Of a stretch of DNA of 64,000 nucleotides, positions 60,350 to 64,000 are shown one piece after another. Location of the stretch: assembly GCA_041627895.1 (NCBI GenBank), contig JBFKQC010000005.1:34634-98633 (forward strand), in the 5' to 3' direction. The position numbers and the translations under genes are program-made. The DNA comes from JBFKQC01 sp041627895 (GTDB lineage Bacteria; Pseudomonadota; Alphaproteobacteria; Rhodobacterales; Rhodobacteraceae). Each line of letters opens with the position of its first letter. The first letter of the stretch is position 1. Below the pieces are notes generated by a model. The model was not told where the DNA came from. It did not search any database and saw only the letters and a program-made list of their open reading frames with translations.

Positions 60350-61378
60350 ATGAAATCCATCAAGACCGTTCTTTTCGGTGCAACCGCGGCCGTCGCCCTT
60401 GCCGGCGCCGCGCAGGCGGGCAGCCACGCCGTCGGCGCCTGCCTGATCACCAAGACCGAAACGAACCCCTTCTTCGTTAAGATGAAGGAAGGCGCCCAGG
60501 CCGCGGCCGCCGAGAACGGCGTCGAACTGAGCGCGTTCTCGGGCAAGTTCGACACCGATTTCGAAAGCCAGGTCGCCGCGATCGAGACCTGCGTCGCCAA
60601 CGGCGCCAAGGGCATCCTGATCACGCCCGCGCAATCCGCCGCGGTCGTGCCCGCCGTCCTGGCCGCGCGCGAAGCCGGCGTGCTGGTGATCGCGCTCGAC
60701 ACGCCGCTCGAGCCGATCGACGCCGCCGACGCGACCTTTGCCACCGACAACTTCCTGGCCGGTGAACTGATCGGCAAATGGGCCGCCGCCAAGCTGGGCG
60801 CCGAGGCTGCCAACGCCAAGATCGCCATGCTGGATCTCGACGTGTCGCAACCCTCGGTCGGCGTCCTGCGCGACCAGGGCTTCATGCAGGGCTTCGGCAT
60901 CGACCTGAAGGACCCGAACAAGTGGGGCGACGAGGACGACGCCCGCGTCGTCGGCCATGACGTGACCCAGGGCACGCCCGAAGGCGGCCGCAAGGCGATG
61001 GAAAACCTTCTGGCCATCGACCCGGACATCAACGTGGTCTACGCCATCAACGAGCCCGCCGCGACCGGCGGCTGGGAAGCGCTGAAGGCGATGGGCGCGG
61101 CGCCTGAGGACGTGATCATCGTCGGCGTCGACGGCGGCTGCCCGGGCGTCAAGGATGTCGAGGCCGGCATCATCGACGCGACCTCGCAGCAATACCCGCT
61201 GAAGATGGCCTCGCTGGGCATCGAGGCGGTCGCCAAGTTCGCCGCCGACGGCAGCAAGCCGGAAAACACCCCCGGCAAGAACTTCTACGACACCGGCGTC
61301 GCGCTGATCACCGATCAGCCGGTCGACGGCGTCGAGTCGATCAGCGTCGCCGAGGGCCTCGAGCTCTGCTGGGGTTGA
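60350..61378 (+). CDS. frcB: Fructose ABC transporter substrate-binding protein FrcB
   Basis: A 342-residue periplasmic binding protein of the ribose/fructose (CUT2) class with a signal peptide ([23 protein letters not shown]). Mature motifs: [67 protein letters not shown]. Length and sequence match rhizobial FrcB. GGGAGGA precedes ATG 60350. It delivers fructose and possibly mannose or ribose to FrcC. Followed by a GC hairpin and frcC. Confidence 0.88.
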   Translation: MKSIKTVLFGATAAVALAGAAQAGSHAVGACLITKTETNPFFVKMKEGAQAAAAENGVELSAFSGKFDTDFESQVAAIETCVANGAKGILITPAQSAAVVPAVLAAREAGVLVIALDTPLEPIDAADATFATDNFLAGELIGKWAAAKLGAEAANAKIAMLDLDVSQPSVGVLRDQGFMQGFGIDLKDPNKWGDEDDARVVGHDVTQGTPEGGRKAMENLLAIDPDINVVYAINEPAATGGWEALKAMGAAPEDVIIVGVDGGCPGVKDVEAGIIDATSQQYPLKMASLGIEAVAKFAADGSKPENTPGKNFYDTGVALITDQPVDGVESISVAEGLELCWG

Positions 61379-61415
61379 TCCGGCCGGTCCGCTAGGACCA
61401 TCATCAGGGAACCGG

Positions 61416-61439
61416 GGGGCGGGCCGAAGCGCCCGCCCC
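61416..61439 (+). terminator. GC hairpin between frcB and frcC
   Basis: GGGGCGGGC pairs perfectly with GCCCGCCCC around the loop CGAAGC, 38 bases after frcB and 43 before frcC. There is no T-run. It is the same arrangement as in the galactoside operon, and probably stabilises the frcB mRNA or partly terminates so that the binding protein is made in excess. Confidence 0.55.
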
Positions 61440-61481
61440 AACCAATTCAGCACCGCCCCAGAGCGGGCCGTGGAGGGGATC

Positions 61482-62552
61482 ATGGCGAGCGATACCGACA
61501 ATTTCGAAGAGGTGGTCAAGGCGAAGCCGCAGGAAAAGGTTGCCGAATTCGAACCGCACGAAAAGGGACTCGTGGGATTCATCCACGAGAACCTGCACAA
61601 GTACCCGTTCCTGGTGCCGCTGATCGTGATGATCGCCGCGGTGATCATATTCGGGCTGATCAATCCGAATTTCTACCGCGCCACCACGCTCAGCGTGATC
61701 CTACAGCAGGTCGGCATCGTCGGCATCCTGGGCATCGCCCAGGCGATCGTGATCCTGACCGCGGGCATCGACCTTTCGGTCGGCGCCATGCTGGTCTTCA
61801 TCACCGTGATCATGGGGCAGTTCAGCTTCCGCTACGGGATCCCGGCCGAGATCACGATCCTGATCGGCATCGCCGCGGGTGCGCTGATGGGCTTCTGCAA
61901 CGGCTGGATGGTCGCGCGGCTCAGGCTGCCGCCGTTCATTGTCACGCTGGGCACCTGGCAGATCATCCTGGCCGCCAACTTCATCTATTCGCGCAACGAG
62001 ACGATCCGCAGCCAGGACATCGCCGAGCAGGCCTCGGCGCTGCATTTCTGGGGCACGATCTTCCGGATCGGAGATGCCCGCGTCACCTATGGCGTGATCG
62101 CGTTCCTCGTCCTTGTCGCGATCATGGCCTACGTGCTCAGTAGCACCGCATGGGGCAGGCACGTCTACGCCGTCGGCGACGACAAGGAGGCCGCCGAACT
62201 GGCGGGGGTCAACACCGACAAGGTGCTGATCCAGGTCTACACCCTGGCAGGGCTGCTCTGCGGCATCGCCGCCTGGGTGGCGATCGGCCGCTTCGGCGCG
62301 ATCTCCCCCGGCGCCTCGACCGGCGTGCAGGGCAACATCCAGTCCATAACCGCGGTGGTGATCGGGGGCATCTCGCTCTTCGGCGGGCGCGGGTCGATCA
62401 TCGGCATGTTCCTTGGCGCGCTGATCGTCGGCGTCTTCGAAATGGGCCTTCGCATGGCCGGCGCCGACGCGCAGTGGACCTTCCTTCTCATCGGCGTGCT
62501 GATCATCGGCGCCGTCACCGTCGACCAGTGGATCAGAAAGGTTTCGGCATGA
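61482..62552 (+). CDS. frcC: Fructose ABC transporter permease FrcC
   Basis: A 356-residue CUT2 permease with about ten membrane segments after a 45-residue polar N-terminus. ILTAGIDLSVGAML, GWMVARLRLPPFIVTLGT and SITAVVIGGISLFGGRGSIIG are the class signatures. GGAGGGGATC precedes ATG 61482. The frcA start overlaps its stop (ATGA). Forms the membrane channel for fructose. Confidence 0.88.
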   Translation: MASDTDNFEEVVKAKPQEKVAEFEPHEKGLVGFIHENLHKYPFLVPLIVMIAAVIIFGLINPNFYRATTLSVILQQVGIVGILGIAQAIVILTAGIDLSVGAMLVFITVIMGQFSFRYGIPAEITILIGIAAGALMGFCNGWMVARLRLPPFIVTLGTWQIILAANFIYSRNETIRSQDIAEQASALHFWGTIFRIGDARVTYGVIAFLVLVAIMAYVLSSTAWGRHVYAVGDDKEAAELAGVNTDKVLIQVYTLAGLLCGIAAWVAIGRFGAISPGASTGVQGNIQSITAVVIGGISLFGGRGSIIGMFLGALIVGVFEMGLRMAGADAQWTFLLIGVLIIGAVTVDQWIRKVSA

Positions 62553-63355
62553 ATACCGCGACAAGCGCGCCGGCCGGCGCGACGGAACCCATACTCTACG
62601 CCCGTAATCTGGTGAAACGCTACGGCCGCGTCGTGGCGCTGGATCACTGCGACTTCGAGCTCTATCCCGACGAGATCCTCGCGGTCATCGGCGACAACGG
62701 CGCGGGCAAGTCGACGCTGATCAAGGCGCTCTGCGGCGCGGTGATCCCGGACGAGGGCGACGTCTTCCTCGACGGCAAGAAGGTCAACTTCACCTCGCCG
62801 ATCGACGCCCGCGAAGCCGGGATCGAGACCGTGTATCAGACCCTTGCGGTCAGCCCGGCGCTCAGCATCGCCGATAATATGTTCATGGGCCGCGAATTGC
62901 GCCGGCCCGGCTGGCGCGGGCAATACCTGCGCCAGCTCGACCGCCCGGCGATGGAGAACTTCGCCCGCGCGAAGCTGACCGAGCTGGGGCTGATGACGAT
63001 CCAGAACATCAACCAGGCGGTCGAGACGCTTTCGGGCGGCCAGCGTCAGGGCGTTGCGGTGGCCCGCGCCGCGGCCTTCGGGTCGAAGGTGATCATCCTC
63101 GACGAGCCCACCGCGGCGCTCGGCGTCAAGGAAAGCCGGCGGGTGCTGGAGCTGATCCTCGACGTCAAGTCGCGCGGCATCCCGATCATCCTGATCAGCC
63201 ACAACATGCCGCATGTCTTCGAGGTCGCCGACCGGGTCCACATCCACAGGCTCGGCAAGCGGCTGACGGTGATCGACCCCAAGGACTACACGATGTCCGA
63301 CGCGGTGGCCTTCATGACCGGCGCCAAGGAGCCCGACAAGGAGATGGCCGCCTGA
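62549..63355 (+). CDS. frcA: Fructose ABC transporter ATPase FrcA
   Basis: A 268-residue single-domain ABC ATPase. Most CUT2 ATPases have two fused ATPase domains, but FrcA of rhizobia is also single. Walker A GDNGAGKST, signature LSGGQRQGV, Walker B VIILDEPTAALG and the switch His in LISHNMPHVFEV are intact. The start overlaps the frcC stop, so the two are coupled. Confidence 0.88.
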   Translation: MNTATSAPAGATEPILYARNLVKRYGRVVALDHCDFELYPDEILAVIGDNGAGKSTLIKALCGAVIPDEGDVFLDGKKVNFTSPIDAREAGIETVYQTLAVSPALSIADNMFMGRELRRPGWRGQYLRQLDRPAMENFARAKLTELGLMTIQNINQAVETLSGGQRQGVAVARAAAFGSKVIILDEPTAALGVKESRRVLELILDVKSRGIPIILISHNMPHVFEVADRVHIHRLGKRLTVIDPKDYTMSDAVAFMTGAKEPDKEMAA

Positions 63356-63378
63356 TCGCCGCCGCCACACTCGACGGG

Positions 63379-63966
63379 ATGGCATCCCGCATCGCCGCGC
63401 TCGAACTCCGGGCGCGGCGGCTGCTCGTCGCCATCGCCGGCCCGCCGACCAGCGGCAAGTCGACCCTGGCCGAGGCGCTGGTCGACCGTCTCGGCCCGCG
63501 CGCGGCGCTGGTGCCGATGGACGGCTTTCACCTTGACAACCGCATCCTCGACGCGCGCGGCCTGCGCAGCCGCAAGGGCTCGCCGCCCACCTTCGACGCC
63601 GCCGGGTTCGCCCATGCGGTGCGACGGCTGCAGACCGAGGACGAGGTGTTCCTGCCGGTCTTCGACCGCACCCGCGACCTCGCCATCGCCTGCGCCCAGG
63701 TCGTCGGACCCGCGACCGAAATCTGCGTGGTCGAGGGCAATTACCTGCTTCTGAAAGACCCTCCTTGGTCGGATCTGCGCCCGCTATGGGATCTCTCGGT
63801 CTTCCTTTCCGTACCGCTCGACGAGATCGACCGCCGCTCGGTCGCACGCTGGGACGAACATGGCTGGCCCCGCGACAAGGCCCGCGCCCATATCGACGTG
63901 AACGATCTGCCGAACGCCCGCACCGTGCTGGAAAACAGCGCCGAGGCCGATATCCGCATCGGATGA
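63379..63966 (+). CDS. frcK: FrcK-like P-loop kinase
   Basis: A 195-residue P-loop kinase of the uridine-kinase/FrcK-like group. Walker A GPPTSGKST (residues 21-29), VPMDGFHLDNRIL, PVFDRTRDLA and VVEGNYLLL are present. In rhizobia frcK follows frcBCA; its exact substrate is unsettled. The ATG lies 23 bases after frcA without a strong ribosome-binding site. The next open frame begins at its stop (ATGA). Confidence 0.82.
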   Translation: MASRIAALELRARRLLVAIAGPPTSGKSTLAEALVDRLGPRAALVPMDGFHLDNRILDARGLRSRKGSPPTFDAAGFAHAVRRLQTEDEVFLPVFDRTRDLAIACAQVVGPATEICVVEGNYLLLKDPPWSDLRPLWDLSVFLSVPLDEIDRRSVARWDEHGWPRDKARAHIDVNDLPNARTVLENSAEADIRIG

Positions 63967-64000
63967 TCTCGCTGCCGGGCACGCGCCCGGGGCTCGCGCA
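63963..64000 (+). CDS. Possible next gene of the frc operon, cut by the window end
   Basis: ATG 63963 overlaps the frcK stop in the ATGA style used throughout this window and reads MISLPGTRPGLA to the edge. Only twelve codons are visible, so neither family nor reality of the gene can be confirmed. The same bases contain a six-pair CCGGGC/GCCCGG hairpin (63975-63990) that could instead be part of a terminator. Confidence 0.4.
   Translation, partial: MISLPGTRPGLA

Noticed and set aside
1..64000. CRISPR arrays, insertion sequences, rRNA operon
   Set aside because: No regularly spaced repeats, transposase genes with terminal inverted repeats, or rRNA sequences were seen on either strand.

Overview
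The window is chromosomal DNA of a GC-rich alphaproteobacterium, most likely a Rhodobacterales (Roseobacter-group) species. The evidence is uniformly high GC, densely packed genes, a GapR/DUF2312 gene, a persulfide dioxygenase/YeeE-YedE cluster, a SoeABC-type sulfite dehydrogenase, a ZnuC with a His-rich tail, and an frcBCAK-like fructose importer. I cannot name the genus from sequence alone. No rRNA genes, CRISPR arrays or insertion sequences were seen; there is one tRNA (tRNA-Thr, anticodon UGU).

Layout. 1-11.8 kb is a surface-polysaccharide locus: a chain-length determinant (cut by the window edge), Wzx-like flippase, sulfotransferase, four glycosyltransferases, Wzy/ligase-like protein, AsnB-type amidotransferase and a UDP-glucuronate-epimerase-like enzyme. 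It is followed by a phage-tailspike-like protein (beta-helix plus S74 self-cleaving chaperone) and tRNA-Thr. A second small polysaccharide group (initiating sugar transferase, NAD-dependent epimerase, Wza-like exporter) lies at 29.9-32.6 kb. 14.5-19.0 kb holds gapR and a sulfur group: DksA-like protein, persulfide dioxygenase, two YeeE/YedE halves and a DUF442 phosphatase-like protein. 19.2-27.9 kb holds an orphan SpoA-domain protein, a transporter-fused histidine kinase with its receiver protein, a sterol-desaturase-like protein, two metallo-beta-lactamase-fold proteins plus a thioredoxin-like protein behind a SqrR-like operator, and Gph. 28.2-38.3 kb holds an acyl-CoA synthetase, the second polysaccharide group and soeABC plus an NTF2-like gene. 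38.5-41.5 kb is the zinc-uptake regulon (znuA, zur-znuC-znuB) with a Zur box.

41.6-55.1 kb is a galactoside utilisation locus. IclR regulator and ABC ATPase genes diverge from a substrate-binding protein, two permeases, GH36 alpha-galactosidase, an SDR dehydrogenase, dgoK, dgoA, a lactonase, GH42 beta-galactosidase and galM. Together they outline import, hydrolysis and De Ley-Doudoroff oxidation of galactose, but galactonate dehydratase is absent. A LysR regulator, uraH and a urate/xanthine permease follow. 58.9-64.0 kb is a fructose ABC system (frcBCAK) divergent from a ROK regulator, with a perfect 20+20 bp palindrome between them.

The main signals not explained by genes are: a dispersed intergenic element present four times whose terminal hairpin stem changes sequence but stays paired in every copy; two overlapping AT-rich perfect hairpins before the SDR gene; GC hairpins placed directly after the binding-protein gene in both ABC operons; and a long hairpin with a possible terminator in the gap after the permease.
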